DNA of 64,000 nucleotides from an uncultured Eubacteriales bacterium. GTDB lineage: Bacteria; Bacillota; Clostridia; Lachnospirales; Lachnospiraceae. The stretch is taken from positions 1 to 64,000 of the forward strand of contig ONBN01000002.1 of assembly GCA_900316115.1 (NCBI GenBank). Direction: 5' to 3'. Below are positions 1 through 9,742 of this stretch, one piece after another. Below the pieces are notes generated by a model. The model was given only the letters and a program-made list of their open reading frames with translations. It had not been told where the DNA came from and ran no database searches. Position 1 is the stretch's first letter; each line of letters opens with the position of its first letter. The position numbers were made by a program, and so were the translations under genes.

Positions 1-382
1 TCCGAGGCTCTTTCCGGGTGCCTTCAGCTACAATTTAATAAATTTGTGGTGATTTTCTGAAATTTACTCTTGACAGGAGGTCATTACATATCAGTTTTCA
101 GATACGCTGCAGCTGCAGTCTTGGCATCCTCTGTTTCATCATAAGCAGTGTCTGTCTGAGCCAGCTGGAAGTCATCTGAATCTTCCACGATCTCCTCTGG
201 TTCATCCGCTGTTACATCACCGTCAGAAAATGCATCTTCTGCAGACACTTCTTCCAAGATGTCCTGGCCATCAGAAAAAGCACTATCAAATGCAAATGCA
301 TAAGACGGCATCATTGTGAGTGTCATCAAGGCAGCCATGGATATAGCTGTCAACCGTTTAAAAAGTTCTTATTTTCTCACGT
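1..382 (-). pseudogene. Remnant of an exported protein downstream of the second riboswitch; early stop at codon 4
   Basis: A good ribosome site (AAGGAG, 8 bases before GTG at 382-380) opens a frame reading Met-Arg-Lys, then TAA at 369-371, then continues in the same frame as a signal peptide (LFKRLTAISMAALMTLTMM, cleavage near SYAFA) and an acidic stretch rich in Asp, Glu and Ser. The open part is 84-353, beginning at a TTG. It stops at 84-86 after AAAAYLKTDM. The bases beyond it still look coding in another frame (NDLLSRVNF, later VAEGTRKEP), which suggests at least one further indel and another stop. The N-terminus resembles the large exported protein at 873-4682, so the intact version was probably another secreted surface protein of the same system. 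The gene continues past the left edge, so its full length and domains are unknown. Reinitiation at TTG 353 cannot be excluded, but no ribosome site precedes it. Confidence 0.6.
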
Positions 383-473
383 TTCCTTCTCCTTTTCTTT
401 TTATTGAATTTTACTCCTTCTTTGAACAGCCAGAAATATTCCCATTTCCCTCTCTCATAAGCATAAATGGTAG

Positions 474-620
474 CAAAAAACAGAGCCCCATTGTTCACAT
501 GAGTCTCTGTCCTATACAACGTGTTGGAAGCTGACTTAAGGCACCCGCCATACCTTACACAGCAATCTGGTTCCGGATTCCCACCGGATTTCGTTAAATT
601 TTCATTATATTTATTAAGAT
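474..620 (-). ncRNA. Cobalamin-type riboswitch, second copy, with terminator
   Basis: On the minus strand this holds the same ordered blocks as the riboswitch at 17554-17705: CCGGTGGGAATCCGGAAC, CTGTGT, AGTCAG, CCAACACGTTGT, then a terminator. The first block fits the cobalamin core pattern GGTG..AAUCC followed by C.G....CUGU, and AGTCAG plus CCAACAC is a diverged B12 box. The terminator stem ACAGAG (505-510 on the plus strand) with CTCTGT (480-485) is followed by six T residues, so high ligand should stop transcription before the exported-protein gene at 1-382. The assignment rests on motif order, the duplicate copy and the ECF importer context. The aptamer is shorter than the usual class, so it may be a variant. 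Confidence 0.75.
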
Positions 621-725
621 TGTAAAATTCATTGGCAGGATCGTAGAACCTAAAGAGCTGCATTACAGAAAAGATCTTGGTTATATATCATGCGAGGCTT
701 TCGCAGATTTCGACTGGGCTAATTT

Positions 726-779
726 CTCTGTTATTTGCCGTGTTTGAGCACGTAAGTGCGAGTTTGGCAAATGACAGAG
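726..779. repeat. 54-base imperfect palindrome
   Basis: CTCTGTTATTTGCC at 726-739 pairs with GGCAAATGACAGAG at 766-779, and an inner CAC/GTG pair (near 750-758) extends the stem. It lies between the end of the large exported gene (873) and the second riboswitch. There is no T run after it on the minus strand, so it is not a normal terminator. It may be a processed hairpin, a small palindromic repeat element, or a transcript-end structure. Nothing else recognisable was seen between 621 and 872. Confidence 0.55.
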
Positions 780-872
780 ATAATAAATGCCCGGGAGAAA
801 TCCAAACATATCTTTTTTGTCAAATGCAGCCTATTTAACTCTAGGCATTCTCCAAATGATTTTTACAATCCC

Positions 873-3800
873 CTACCGGACCGTTACCCTAACCACCTTC
901 CTCTTATTCCCAGACCGAACCGTTATCCTTGCACTTCCCTTTTTCTTCCCCGTAATCACCCCATTCTTAGTCACAGACACAACCTTAGAATTTGATGACG
1001 CATAACTGATCTTTTCCTGGGAAGTAACAGGCGAAAGCACAGGCTTTAACGCCAGCTTTCCTTTTCTTTTCAGAGTCAGTGATCCTTTTAATCCGGTAAT
1101 GCTTCTGGTTTTTACCGTTTCTTTTTGCACGGTTACAGTAAGACTCAGCTTCTTACCACTTGCGAGAACCGCGGTCACCGTAGTCTTTCCTTTACGCAGC
1201 CCCTTGATCACACCCTTTTTCGATACAGATGCGATCTTTTTATTAGAAACAGTCCAGGTTTTCACAGAATCCCCATTTGCCAGGCCTGATACTGTTACCT
1301 TGGATGTGGTCTGCCGGATCTTAAGAGGTATACTCTTTACATTCAGCTTTCCTGTAGGTGACAGCTTTTCTCCCACTGTACGGGTCTGTACAGTACCTTT
1401 GCTTCCTGTTCGCCGCTGCACCTCAGGTGCAAATACAGTTGCCGATGAAAGAGTTATCCAATCTCCGAAAATCTCTGGCTCTTCCGGCACCGGTGTAGGT
1501 GTTGGCGTATCAATGACCTCTTTTCTCTGGATCGTCAGTATATAATCCCCTGTTTTTCCAGAACGGGTACGCACTGTGAGCCGTACCTTTGCCTCCTGGA
1601 TCTCAGGACTCTTATCCAGATAGACGGCGATCCTGCTGGCATCACCGCTTCCTGTGGTTTTCCCGAAAACATTTACCTTCAGCGTTCCCTGGATCCCTGC
1701 TGCCGTTACTTCTGCATCTACTTCTTCTGTTTCCGCAAAAATATTAATAAAATCACGATCTCCTGTATAAATCACCCGGTACTCTGCCGTGTTTTTGTCA
1801 AAAGCCGGAGAGATTGCCAGCCTTGCCTGGGCATTACTGTAGGTATTACTTGTACTTACTGTCAGATTTCCAAGCACAGGTGCAGACTGATCCCTTGTAA
1901 TATGAAATACATATTCCCTGCTCTTTCCATGGTTCTTGGCAAACACCTGTACATCTGCCTATCCTGAAGACACATCAACTGTATAAGCCCCGGAAATATT
2001 TTGTCCGTTAATGGACAAAGTACAGCCATCCGGTGCCTGAAACTGCAGGGTAACAGCTTTTGTATCTTCTCCAATGAGCAAAGTATGCTCTGTTTTACTT
2101 TTCCGGAACATGTCTCTCCACTTGACTGTGCCTGTATCTGCCTGTGCAGATACACTGTCAATATAAGCTCCGTTACTTTCCACTGCCATCAGATAATTGG
2201 AGTCATTTTTAAAATACAGGGTTCCATCACGGTCTGCACAGATCGTACTGATACAATATTCCGCCTCATCTCCCACAGGCCGGAAAAGCTCTGTGACAGT
2301 GCCTGAAGTCTGTCCCGGTGCATCTGCCAGCATATAAATGCCACCAGGCTTTGCATTATAGGTAAAATAAAGATACACACGCCCGTCAGGCAGTCCGTCG
2401 CCGTTATAATCCCGGTTCTCATAAGCCGTGGACAACAGGGGCGCAGCCTGAGGATATCCTGGGATGAAAACATTATACGCAAGGGACAGCCCTGTTGCTG
2501 ATTCTGTAAGAACAGCAACAGGGTGACCACCGTCCGGATTAAACTGACCGCCTGTACCACATACACCTACATAGATCCTTCCCTTGTATACTACAGGGGA
2601 AGCAGTTGCCATTCCCCCGAGATTGATGCTGGCCATCTGCCCAAAAGCACCATCCTGGTTCATGGCGATCCTGTAAAGATAGCCGCCCTTAGTGGTAAAA
2701 TAAACATATCCATTTTCATAAACAATGGTAGACCTGATATCTCCCTTTAGTCCTGTTTTCTGATCTATAAGAAGGCCGGTATGTGTATTTACAGAATACA
2801 GAATTGCTGTATTGGTGTAATCGTCTTCGGATCAGTCATCGGATCCAAACACAATATAATCCTGGGAGGCATAGGCTCCTGCCCAGTAAAAACCGCCTTT
2901 ATGATTGTACTTCCAGGTGCAGTATTTTACCTCATCTCCTCTTGAGGGATCCTCATCTGTAACAGACAGGCAGAAATAAGTCCCTGCTGTTGTCTCATTA
3001 TCCCAGGTACCTGTATAAATATATCCGTCTTTATATGTAACAGGTGAAATCGTCTGTCCGCCAATGGATTCACTGATCCACAGGGACTTAAGGGTAGTAG
3101 CGCTTATTGCCTGGATCTTTCCGCCGCCGATCTGTGCAAACAGCATCCCTTCCGCATAAGTCAGCGGGATCATTGCATAGATCATGCTTCCTGCCAGAGG
3201 ATCACTGGTAGCCAGGATCTCCCCTGTATCTCTGTCCAGCCTGTAAATATATTTCCCGGAAGCCACATACAGCTGTCCTCCAAGGACCAAAGGAGGGGTC
3301 ACGGATGCCTCCCATCCACCGCCCAGCTTCCTGGACCATTTTTCCAATGCAGTTGAAGAATCTTCCGGTGTTTTCCAGCTTACAAGACCATTGTTGGTAT
3401 CACTGTTTCTGAAATTGATCCAGTCATTATCCTGGATCTCTGTATGGCGTGCAGCCGCCTCCTGAAGGTCTGCCGTGATCAGGGACTCTTCCCCTCCTGT
3501 AAATGTGCCATGCTGTCCTGCATAACCATAACAGGATACTGTCCATGTATAGGTTTCCCCGCTTAATATATTATGGAATAAAAACAGATTGTCCTGATCC
3601 GGTGTCTGCCTGTTTCCTTTAGCATCATACACACTGACTACAGCCTGGGATGGTGTTACCTGAAATGTAAGGTCTGTCCCTGATTTTCTTGAAACAGTAA
3701 CACTGTAATCCCCCTGTGAAGTATAAGTCCTGTCCTGATAAGCCGGATCCTCATAAGTGTCCTGCACTTCCATGGAAAGCTGGATCCTGGTTTCTGCTGC

Positions 3801-4682
3801 ATCCAAAGATACATCTACAGGATCAGATCCTGATGCCTGGACACCATTCACCTTCAACTGGTACCAGTTCTCTCCATAAGCATTTGCCAGAAGCTTCACG
3901 CCCGTCTCACTGGCCGGTACTACTGCTTCGTATTCCCTGGTCTTTCCTGTAGTGTCAAAATTCTGGATCAGGTTTTCTGCCAGATCCGTATCAGAAGGCT
4001 TGTAACATCTGATATTCTGCAGATCCAGACGGCGGAGAACCAGGATCTTATATACCTGGCTGTCTGCCTTGGTCCCTGCTGTAATGGTATACACTGCTCT
4101 TTTGCCACCCTGTGCGCCAGAAGTAAAGATCCTGCTGCCAAGGCTGTAGCGAAGTCCTTTGGAGGAAGCTACAGCATCCATTTCTGTTGTTTCCTGGGTA
4201 TGGTCAACTGTCCAGGCTGACAGCACTGCCTTAGCCCCTTCCGGTGCGGCAGCTGCCAGATTTCCAGTCACATAAAAGGAACCGGAATCATAATTGGAGC
4301 TGTACTCCACAGTGTACACTTTTCCCTGAAACTCTTCATCCAGATCTTCCCTGCGGCTCATTTCTACAGGAACATATACAGAGCTGCTGGCATACACCTT
4401 CAGATCTGTCAGATATTCCTCTGACTGGGTGTCTGCATCCTGTACATCCTCAAACAGTTCTTCCTCAAAATCTCCATACTCATCCCCGGAAAAATCACTG
4501 TCACCTGCTGAAAAATCATCAGAAGAAAAAACATCCTCCGGTTCTTCTGTATCCTGTATGGATTCCCCGGACATATCCTCTGCCACATCAACAAACTGTT
4601 CTTCTGCATATACCGGTGCACTTCCGGTTACAAATGTCAGTGCCAGCAAGGCTGCCAGCCATTTTCTCATTCCTTTCGCCAT
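873..4682 (-). pseudogene. Giant exported PQQ-propeller / cadherin-like / Ig-like surface protein, broken by in-frame TGA and TAG
   Basis: One reading frame of about 1,270 codons runs through this region, interrupted only by TGA at 2832-2834 (codon about 617) and TAG at 1959-1961 (codon about 908). Downstream sequence continues in the same frame with matching domain content. The start chosen is ATG 4682, just after AAGGAGG; an earlier ATG at 4709 overlaps the upstream stop. Order of parts: signal peptide ending VYA-EE, Asp/Glu/Ser linker, cadherin-like beta-sandwich domains (about 90-330), PQQ-like beta-propeller repeats (about 420-900, with blades such as YVASGKYIYRLDRDTGEI), another cadherin-like domain, a TPTPTPVPEEP linker and two bacterial Ig-like domains ending VVRVTVR. 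No membrane anchor or sorting signal was seen. The TGA sits in GSDD-stop-SEDDYTN, where GGA (Gly) is the likely ancestor. It is probably a pseudogene in this strain; as part of a cobalamin-regulated surface system, the propeller could have bound the ligand. Confidence 0.75.
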
Positions 4683-4705
4683 ACACCCTCCTTGATCTTT
4701 CCTGA

Positions 4706-6075
4706 TCATATCCTTATCCTTTTACCTGTTCCTTTGTTCATCCTTTTGTAATACCGCTTTGCAGCTGCAAAAAGCAGGATATATGCCAGTCCTGCCACAG
4801 CCCCTGCCAGCATCAGTTTTGTAGATAGCCGCAATCCTGTAAATGCGGCAAAAATATTTCTTTTTCCAGAAGAACTGTTTTTCTTTAGATCTGCAGTATC
4901 CGGCGCCTGGCTTTTGTCACCGGTATCTTCAGAAAAAGAAGATTTTGTCTCTTTTACAGTATCTGTTTCTTTTTCACTGCTTTTGGTTTTATCCTTTGCA
5001 GTGTCTTTCTTTTCATCTGTTGTTTTATCTTTTGCCTTGCTTTCGCCTTTCCCGGCAGACTGTCCATTCATTCCTGCAAAAGAGGATTTTCCAGAAAGCA
5101 TTGTACCGGCACTTCCTGCTGCCCCGGATGGATTTTTCAGAAAACCCGTAGTGCCCTGTACATTTTTCAACTTGTCAATGGAGCCATCCCCGCCAAAGCC
5201 TGGCTTTGTAGCCTGGGATTTATTTCCTCCATATCCTTTACAGCTACTACCACATCCTTTTCCCCTGTTGTCAGGCCGGTAAGAGTGATGGTATCTGTTC
5301 CCTCCCCTACCTGGGTTCCCTTTTTGGAAGTATCCAGCTTTGGGATGGTTGCACCGGCCTCTATCACCTGATAATACCGGTATCCTTTTTCACTGGTTTT
5401 ATATACCACAGAAGCTGTATCCGTAGAGATCCGGCTTGCACTTATTTTCTTCAGCACAGGTGCCGTTGTATCAGTCACAGAAAGGGTCAGGTAATAATCT
5501 TTTTTCGTTCCATCCGGCGCTGTTACCTGGATCCGCACCTCCAGCTTCTTTTCACTATCTGCAAATACAAGCTTCCAGAACCTGTGCCCTTTTCCGTCTT
5601 CATGGCTTTTGATGGATTCATCCTTTTCTACAATGGACGCTTTCACACCACTTAATGCGTACACATCAATCTGGCACCCTTCTGATGCCTCAGGCCACAG
5701 ATTCAGGCTTTTTCGCTCTCCCTCATAAACCGCTTTATATCTGTCATGCTCCAAAGACAGCTGGGGGGCCAGTTTCAATATCCCTTTGCCGTAAGTATCC
5801 GAGCTGGACACATATAAGGCCTGAAGTACAGGTGTCTCTGTGGGCACTGGTTCCTGTGTAGGCACAGGAGTTTCTGTTGGAAGCGGCGCCTCTGTTGGTG
5901 CCGGAGTTTCTGTTGGTACCGGTGATTCCGTTGGTGTGGGACTCTCTGTGGGCACCGGCGCTTCTGTTGGCTCTGGTGCTTCTGTTAGTACCGGTGCTTC
6001 CGTTGGCTGCGGGATTTCCGTAGGCTCAAGAAGGAAAGAAGCTACGAGAAGCCCTGCTGTTAAAAATCGTTTCAT
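4706..6075 (-). pseudogene. Pro-Thr-repeat, cadherin-like, membrane-anchored surface protein split by a one-base frameshift
   Basis: The first part starts at ATG 6075, which overlaps the stop of the DUF4430 gene as TAATG. It has a short signal peptide, eleven Pro-Thr-Glu hexapeptides, a cadherin-like beta-sandwich (about 83-205) and a second beta domain, then runs out of frame after VVVAVKDMEE and stops at 5167. Adding one G at 5226-5230 changes this to VVVAVKDMEGNKSQA, and the frame then continues through 5170-4706: a Lys/Glu/Thr-rich spacer, a transmembrane helix (LMLAGAVAGLAYILLFAAA) and a basic cytoplasmic tail. The restored protein of about 455 residues has both a signal peptide and a stop-transfer anchor, which neither half has alone. 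As written, the second half could only start at TTG 5170. Either a real frameshift or a sequencing error in the GG run explains it. Confidence 0.75.
5830..6027 (-). repeat. Eleven tandem Pro-Thr-Glu hexapeptide repeats (18 bases each)
   Basis: Eleven consecutive hexads of the type PTEAPV/PTETPV encode a stiff, threonine-rich stalk directly after the signal peptide of the split surface protein. The 18-base units are similar enough at DNA level to allow copy-number slippage. Similar but less regular Pro/Thr linkers occur in the neighbouring DUF4430 protein and in the surface protein at 59362-64000. Confidence 0.85.
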
Positions 6076-7430
6076 TACCAATCCCCCCATGTTTCTCCTG
6101 ATTGCCCGGCGCCTACGTCTGCACCAGAATACAGGGAAAATCGAAGTCGTATCTCATCACCATCTGCCGGGAAATAAGATGACATTCCCACATTCATGTA
6201 TTCTCCATTTACAAAATACAGCCAGCCAGATTCCATTGTAAAATCAAATTCCCCGATCCAGTTGGCATCATGCTGGGACAACTGACAGTTGGCAGCTACC
6301 AGATGGTCCATCAGGTCCTGGGGAATGGCAGCACCTGCAGCAATCCCGCCTCTTCCTATAGCTTTCAGATAAAAACCTCCGGCAACATCACCGTCATTTC
6401 GCCAGTCAAAGCCCTGGGCCTGTAAAAATCTTAAAAGTACGGATGATAGCTGTTCTCCCTGATAAAATTCTACAGAAGTGGCAGGAACAATGGTGCCAAG
6501 CCCTATGGTCCCGGCTTCAATGCTGATGGTTACAGAACCTGCAGGCTGCTGATCCTCCTCTGAGCCTTTGTAAATGGTAAACACAGGAAGGGTTGTACAT
6601 CTGCCTTCCTCATCTGTGGCACTGATCTCTATGATGTTTGCTCCTTCTGCCAGATCAAGACGATAGGCAAAGATTCCCTGGGAAGGCTCTCCTCTGGAAG
6701 AAAGATGCTGTCCGTTCCCTGTAACCTGAATTGCAGAAGCCGAAAGACTGTTACCATACCAGTCCTTTGCCTGTACATAAAAAGTACGGTAAGAAGCATT
6801 CACTGTTTCTCCATCAGTCAGGTCTGTGGCAACTGTAGGATACTGGTTCACCGGCTCCTCGGGCACCGGCGTAGGTGTAGGTGCAGCTGTAGGAGCAGGC
6901 GTTACCGGCACCTGTGCTCCATTCTGATTACGGTCATCATTCCCATCAGAAGCATTTTCCCCAGGTGTTTTATTATCATCTTCCCCTGAAGGATTATACA
7001 CAACCGTGTTTGTCTGGGAATCCGGATCCGGCTGGGAAGACGTATCCGGTGCCAGAGAAGGCGTTATATCCGTATTTTCCTTTTTTTCTTCCTCAGGCTT
7101 TGCAGGCTCCACAGTAGGCACAGGAGTAGATGTTATCTTTTCCTCAGGAGGTGTTACCGTAGGTTCAGGCAGAGTCTGAGCCTGTTGGGTGAAATCCTGT
7201 TCTCCCTCACTGTTTCCTTCTTCCTGGCCTCCGTAAGCATAGCCCTTTCCAAGATATCCCTTTAAGGAACTGTCAGCAATGATCCCCTGAATAGGATCTG
7301 TCTGGATCTCCTGTTTTTCCTGACGGATCCCTGTAAAAAGCACCATCAGAAAAAATGCGAGAAATGCCAGAGGAAGGAAACCTGTCCATATTCTGTTTTT
7401 CCATCTTTTTCTCCTGTTCTCCTTTTTCAT
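6075..7430 (-). CDS. Membrane-anchored DUF4430 (transcobalamin C-terminal-like) protein
   Basis: 451 residues. An N-terminal basic stretch and one hydrophobic helix (about 16-35) act as uncleaved signal anchor or signal peptide. A long Pro/Thr/Glu-rich linker (about 75-190) follows, then an Ig-like beta domain (about 195-285), then a C-terminal DUF4430 domain (about 300-440) with the typical pattern of LSSVLLRFLQAQGF, GGFYLKAIG, WLYFVNGEY and DGDEIRLRFSLY. DUF4430 is the family that includes the C-terminal beta domain of intrinsic factor and transcobalamin, which closes over the upper face of cobalamin. Here it would stand outside the membrane on a stalk. The gene lies 8 bases after the transglutaminase gene and its stop overlaps the next start. 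It is intact. Cobalamin binding is inferred from family and riboswitch control; in other bacteria DUF4430 also occurs without known ligand. Confidence 0.8.
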   Translation of the reverse strand: MKKENRRKRWKNRIWTGFLPLAFLAFFLMVLFTGIRQEKQEIQTDPIQGIIADSSLKGYLGKGYAYGGQEEGNSEGEQDFTQQAQTLPEPTVTPPEEKITSTPVPTVEPAKPEEEKKENTDITPSLAPDTSSQPDPDSQTNTVVYNPSGEDDNKTPGENASDGNDDRNQNGAQVPVTPAPTAAPTPTPVPEEPVNQYPTVATDLTDGETVNASYRTFYVQAKDWYGNSLSASAIQVTGNGQHLSSRGEPSQGIFAYRLDLAEGANIIEISATDEEGRCTTLPVFTIYKGSEEDQQPAGSVTISIEAGTIGLGTIVPATSVEFYQGEQLSSVLLRFLQAQGFDWRNDGDVAGGFYLKAIGRGGIAAGAAIPQDLMDHLVAANCQLSQHDANWIGEFDFTMESGWLYFVNGEYMNVGMSSYFPADGDEIRLRFSLYSGADVGAGQSGETWGDW

Positions 7431-7438
7431 TCCTGTTC

Positions 7439-9742
7439 CTAATAAAGCCTTTCAATATATTTCATAACCCAGTTTTCAAACCAGTTGTTCTGTTTCTTTA
7501 ATTCTTTTTTCAGGATCCGGATACATTCCCTGCAGGCTTCCTGCTCCTTAAACTGTATACTATGAGGGCTAAAAGCAGCCTTCTGTCCTGCCTGATAAAC
7601 CTGCTGATACAGTTCTTCTGCCTCTTTGGAATACCCTGCCTCACCTTTACTGTAAAGATCCTGTGCATACCCTGCCATTGCACAAAGGGCTTTCTTTTCA
7701 TCCTTATTGGAAAACCGCTTTCTTCGCATGTATAAGGCCTGTATCCGAAGCATAACCACTGTAAGGATAAAAACCACACAGAAAGCATCAAAAACAGCCA
7801 GAAAGAGAAGGAAAAACTTCTCAATGCCAAACAAGGCAAGCTGCAGGCTCCAATGAGTCTGTATATTTTCCTCTTCCTGCTCTGTCTGTGCTTCTTCTGG
7901 TACAGCCTTTGCCTGTCTGCCTTTTGCTTCCAGACCTGTTTTCAGGTCAGCCTCATCCATAACCCCATAATATTCAGGAGTCATTTCCACAGGCACCCAT
8001 CCAAGTCCGTCAATATAGATCTCTGTCCAGGCGTGGCCGTTTTTCCCGGGAATGTCCAGGGTTTCTCCTGATTTTTTATCCTGAATGTCTGCAGGCGTGA
8101 CAAGGTATCCTTCCACATGTCTGGATGGAATGCCGTAATACCGGAACATTAAAGCAGCTGCTGTAGCAAAATGTACATCGCAGCCAATCTTTTTATCTTC
8201 CAGAAATTCCCGGGTAAAATCCCCGCTGCCGCTATATGGATCCGGTGCACTGCTGTAGGTCATATGTTTTTCCAGATAAGTACGGATCCTGGTAATCGCT
8301 GTATAATAATCTGTATGTCCCTCACTTCGGTCTCCAGCCTCTCCCAGTTCCTGCTTAAACAGGCTTTCAAGAGCTGCTGGAAGCTGTGTGTCATTAGCAT
8401 AAACAAAAGCATTATAATAGCTTTCAGCCTGCCTGTAATCGGTATCCTTCCCGGAAGCAAGCAGCTGGTACACCTGTGCTCCCAGATCCGTAAACTGACT
8501 GGTCAAAGGCTGCACAGCTGTAAAAAAATAGTCACGTTCACCAAAAAAGCCTTTTGCACCAACTGTACTGTCTGCAAAGCCATCTTCCCCTTCATGACCA
8601 TCCGGAAGCTGCTGCATTTCATATGGTGTATAAAGATACCGGCTGTCAGCTGCCAGATTCTCCACATGAACCTTCTGGCTTTTCATACCTGTATCTGTAA
8701 GCCCTGCCCCACTGGCAAGCTGCGTTTCCCCATAAAATCCTTTCTGATGCAGCCAGTAAAAAAGATTCCGTTCTTCATAAGCACTGGCAAAATCTGTGCT
8801 TTTCCAGCTGCTTCCATCATATCTGGAACCAACAAAGCCACGCAGATACATAGGCTGAAGTTCCTCCATGGAAACTTTCAGAACCGTTTCCTCTGAACTG
8901 GCCATGTTCCCTGTATTTTTCAGATTTCCACCTGTGAGGCCACCAGTCTGCCCTTTTTTGTAGCGAAGATCATAAAGGGCTTCCCCTGCTTTTTCCTTTG
9001 CATCAGAAACCACTTTCAGATCCTGATATTCCTCCTGTGGAAGCATTCTTACAAGGATCAGTCCTGCTGCCAGGGCCACAGCCGCCAGGTAAAGTATCCC
9101 TTCACCCCAAATCCAGGTCTGCATAACAGTTCCTTTATCTGTATGCATCCGGATCAGTCCAAGCACCAATGTAAAATAAAAAACAATAAAAAGACTTCTG
9201 CCTGGAAAGCTGCCAGTAACCACCATCACCACAGCAGGAACAAGCCCCAGTAAAACCAAAAGCAGGCTGATCCGCCAGCGAAACAGCAGATAACCGGCCA
9301 CTCCTGCTGCCATTCCAAGGCAAACAAGGAAAACCATCACTGCCAGATCCGAATCTATGTCCGTTATAGCCTGATACCGTACAAGGTAGATCCCTGCACT
9401 GTTGCCAAGCAGATCCGCTCCTTTGTTCCAGAACAGCACTGCTCCTGCCAGCAAAAATCTGCAGAAATAAAAAACACATGCACCTGCAAGAACAAAAAGC
9501 AGGATTCCCATGATCTGTCTGCCTTTTCCCATCGTTCCTGTAAAAAAGCAGACAAGTGCTGTAAAAAACACACTGCACAAAAAAGGCAGTCTGTCTGCAG
9601 ACCCTGTGAGCATCTCAAGAAGCAAAAGAATCCCTGCGCCACAGATCCCCAGGATCAGCCCAGTTTCCAGCAGAATACCGGGCAGCTGTTGTCTGTATTT
9701 TGTTTTTTGTCTTTGTCCTGGCGTTGTAAGCCAAACTTCCAT
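7439..9742 (-). CDS. Transglutaminase-domain polytopic membrane protein (TgpA-like)
   Basis: About 767 residues from ATG 9742, chosen because AAGGAG lies 10 bases upstream; a longer frame reaches 9784 without a good site. Seven hydrophobic segments fill residues 18-235. An extracellular region follows with a transglutaminase core: the catalytic Cys is in GCDVHFATAA (about 521), the His in GHAWTEIY (about 569) and the acidic residue in DGLGWVPVE (about 580). One or more further membrane helices lie at about 637-667, followed by a cytoplasmic helical tail. MoxR-DUF58-transglutaminase trios are a recurrent bacterial gene set thought to act on exported proteins. Here the trio sits inside the cobalamin-regulated operon, just before two of the surface proteins, so it may assemble or crosslink them. 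The start overlaps the DUF58 gene by 88 bases. Confidence 0.8.
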   Translation of the reverse strand: MEVWLTTPGQRQKTKYRQQLPGILLETGLILGICGAGILLLLEMLTGSADRLPFLCSVFFTALVCFFTGTMGKGRQIMGILLFVLAGACVFYFCRFLLAGAVLFWNKGADLLGNSAGIYLVRYQAITDIDSDLAVMVFLVCLGMAAGVAGYLLFRWRISLLLVLLGLVPAVVMVVTGSFPGRSLFIVFYFTLVLGLIRMHTDKGTVMQTWIWGEGILYLAAVALAAGLILVRMLPQEEYQDLKVVSDAKEKAGEALYDLRYKKGQTGGLTGGNLKNTGNMASSEETVLKVSMEELQPMYLRGFVGSRYDGSSWKSTDFASAYEERNLFYWLHQKGFYGETQLASGAGLTDTGMKSQKVHVENLAADSRYLYTPYEMQQLPDGHEGEDGFADSTVGAKGFFGERDYFFTAVQPLTSQFTDLGAQVYQLLASGKDTDYRQAESYYNAFVYANDTQLPAALESLFKQELGEAGDRSEGHTDYYTAITRIRTYLEKHMTYSSAPDPYSGSGDFTREFLEDKKIGCDVHFATAAALMFRYYGIPSRHVEGYLVTPADIQDKKSGETLDIPGKNGHAWTEIYIDGLGWVPVEMTPEYYGVMDEADLKTGLEAKGRQAKAVPEEAQTEQEEENIQTHWSLQLALFGIEKFFLLFLAVFDAFCVVFILTVVMLRIQALYMRRKRFSNKDEKKALCAMAGYAQDLYSKGEAGYSKEAEELYQQVYQAGQKAAFSPHSIQFKEQEACRECIRILKKELKKQNNWFENWVMKYIERLY

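Noticed and set aside
358..663. Minus-strand ORF of 101 codons
   Set aside because: It reads through the riboswitch aptamer, its terminator and the ribosome site of the next gene; no coding character.
2832..2834. TGA as selenocysteine, or TAG at 1959 as pyrrolysine
   Set aside because: The TGA context (GSDD-stop-SEDD) has no redox-type neighbour and no obvious SECIS hairpin directly after it, and the protein family has no known recoded residue. Two different stops in one gene fit loss of function better.
5830..6027. CRISPR-like array
   Set aside because: The repeats are contiguous 18-base coding units without spacers.
5840..6241. Plus-strand ORF rich in Gly-Val-Ser repeats
   Set aside because: It is the complement of the Pro-Thr hexapeptide repeats and has no independent support.
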